Of a stretch of DNA of 64,000 nucleotides, positions 62,015 through 64,000 are shown in pieces. Origin of the DNA: Aulostomus chinensis (Eukaryota > Chordata > Actinopteri > Syngnathiformes > Aulostomidae). The notes beneath the pieces were generated by a model that searched no databases, was not told the origin of the DNA, and saw nothing but the letters and a program-made list of their open reading frames with translations. Location: contig JBBMOA010000002.1 in assembly GCA_037954235.1 (NCBI GenBank), forward strand, positions 4,332,551 through 4,396,550, written 5' to 3'. The translations under genes were made by a program, and so were the position numbers. How positions within the stretch are numbered: the first letter of the stretch is position 1; each line of letters starts with the position of its first letter.

Positions 62015-63554
62015 CCCGCCTCAGATGCACCTGAGCGCGGAGCGTGGCTCGCTTCCAGCTGACGGTCGTCTGCGCTCGTCCATTCTGCAAAAGGATCTTG
62101 CCACCACAGATTTGTTTAAACTGGCCCCGCCTGGCTCCAGCTACTGATTCAAGTTCTCATCCAGAACGTTGGCCTTGGTCGGAACTCCAACAAGCCAATC
62201 AGCGTCCTTCCATGCCTCGATGCAATTCACTCAGGGCGAGAGTCACAGCAGCAGAGCATCAGTATGGTAAAGGCCTCCTACCTGCTCTAACAACACCACG
62301 TCGTGCCTCGAGGGCCCTCCGTGGAGGGGGAGATGTCTGAGGTGTTCCAGGTTTGTGAAAAGTTTCATATAAATCAATAAAAGGCCTTTGAGAGATCTGA
62401 ATTCTCCCAGCGATTTGTCCTCCCCTGAGGGAGAATGTTTGACCCTTGAAGGTCAACCAGGAACTTAGCGTCTCAGTTTGTTCCCTCGGCCACAAGCCAA
62501 AGGACTTACGTGGGATTTTGGATTGTTTCTGAAAACAAGGCTCTAGGACGAAGAAAATCTATGAGAAACACGTTTTCTTTTGCAAGGTCATCTTCACTTT
62601 AATGTTATTTTCTCGTCGTTGAAGAGTTCATTCAATCGGTAGAAGGGCAAAGCCTTGCCCCTCAGATCCATGACGTCACCAACAGCACCACCGGCTTTGT
62701 GCTCCTGCTGTTTTTTGACGGGATGACATGTCGTTGATTAAATGAAATTATTTACTCATTCCAAGATGCATGCAACACTGACAATTGCCACAGGTAAGAT
62801 TTACTGCTGTGTGTCTACTGCAGAATCCCGGTGACTTTGAGAAGACGGAACTGGAAAAGGCAAAACAAGAACGCTGACTTATTTCTGAGTTGTGGTATTC
62901 TTTCATTCACCATTTTGGAGCCACAGAACTTCTGCAGTTCTGTGGAAACTCAAGTTTGAAAAAAAACCTTGATGACATTCGGGTGCTGTGATTGGTTAAT
63001 GAGCTTGGACACATGACCTCCACGAGGTTGCAATAGAAGAGCTGCAGAGGATGCGCCGACACCATGGAGAGGTGAGACGTTCAGATTTCTTTCAGCTTGT
63101 AACACTTTGTGTGCCAGATCTACTATTTTGTCCACACTGAGTGTGATGGAATGGGTCAGGGGGACTGTACTTGATGTAATGTAAGATGAAACCACTAGGT
63201 GGCAATATCGACTCACGTGAGACCAGAACCAAACACTTGGGAGAACTGACCTTTGTTTTGTAACTTGGTACTCACATGTTTTTGAGAATAATTATGAATG
63301 GCAGCAAAGATGTGTGTTTACTGTGTCTTCGTGAACTTGATACTCGTTTCTCCTCTCGTCTGCTTTTGGTTTGTCGTTGATCCAGCGACAGTCGCTGATT
63401 TTCTGCCGCCATTGCTACAGTTTATCCTCATTAATATTGATGAGGAAACTCCCATCTTCTAGTCAGGATCTTGTCTTTCAACTTGGAGACCCACTAAAGG
63501 AAGAGAGGAAAACATTGAATGAACTGAATTTAATGGTTCATGTGTATTCATGTA
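62015..63554. other. Intergenic stretch, no gene recognised
   Basis: Short frames on both strands have no family resemblance or splice support. It may contain further hAT relic sequence next to 62015-62350. Confidence 0.4.
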
Positions 63555-63914
63555 ATATCCACCCATCCGTCCACCTTTTACTGCTTATCCTGATAAGGGG
63601 GGTGGTGGGGGTGGAGCCTATCCCAGCAGCCCTCCCCCTGGACAGGTCACCAGTCCATGGCAGGGCCAACACATAGAGACAGACAACCATTGGCTCTCCC
63701 AGCCACGCCTACGGTCAATTTAGAGTCTGGATTAACCTGGTCCCTCTTGATGTCTTTGGACTGTGGAGGAAGCTGGAGTACCAGAGAGAACCCAGCAGGA
63801 ACAGGGAGAACATGGAGACTCACCCAGAAAGACCCCGTGCTGCAGCCGGGGCTCCACCCACAACCTTCTTGCTGGGGGGCCACAGGGAGGACCACTGCTC
63901 CACCAGGCCGCCTT
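63555..63914 (+). repeat. Dispersed repeat family, copy 4
   Basis: ccacccatccgtccaccttt leads into the G-rich linker and the full common body, ending ccaccaggccgcc. Near-identical to copy 2, 41 kb away, indicating recent spread. Confidence 0.9.
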
Positions 63915-64000
63915 ATTCATGTAATATTTGAAACATATAAACATTTATGACTGCAGTTCTGATTCAGTTCTAAATGTTTGAAATGTGTTTTATGCCTCCA

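Noticed and set aside
61803..62147. Plus-strand 114-codon open frame
   Set aside because: It is the complement of the hAT relic on the minus strand and has no similarity of its own.

Overview
The window is vertebrate nuclear DNA from a teleost fish, probably a percomorph (inference). The evidence is intron-split genes with GT-AG junctions, many microsatellites, a Tc1-like transposon, a pogo-like transposon, a LINE fragment, and two tandem retinal guanylate cyclase activating protein (GCAP) genes of a kind expanded in fish. No bacterial operons, CRISPR arrays, rRNA or tRNA genes were recognised. All exon models come from reading splice sites and frame by eye.

Layout. (1) 1-2.5 kb: a three-exon gene for the inhibitory gamma subunit of photoreceptor cGMP phosphodiesterase (pde6h/pde6g type), with CRX/OTX-like TAATCC motifs upstream; a weak exon candidate lies on the minus strand at 266-337. 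(2) 4.3-15.3 kb: two GCAP genes in tandem (187 and 191 residues, four exons each, identical exon phases), preceded by a decayed partial GCAP copy. (3) 17.9-61.1 kb: golgb1 (giantin), a tail-anchored Golgi coiled-coil protein. I resolve 28 coding exons, giving about 4,968 residues, with one exon of 11,451 bp coding for 3,817 of them. (4) 59.3-64 kb: the giantin 3' UTR, a hAT transposase relic and a recent repeat copy.

Function. The first three genes belong to one process, cone/rod phototransduction: PDE6 gamma restrains cGMP hydrolysis, and GCAPs switch on retinal guanylate cyclase when calcium falls, restoring cGMP. Giantin is unrelated (Golgi tethering and glycosylation).

The most unusual items are: a 128-bp inverted repeat with only two mismatches and a 42-bp loop in a giantin intron; a 326-codon tandem duplication inside the giant exon; a long (GT)n tract against the acceptor of a frame-neutral giantin exon; a LINE nested in a Tc1 element; a GCAP relic that still carries its splice donor; and a young repeat family with four long copies in the same orientation.
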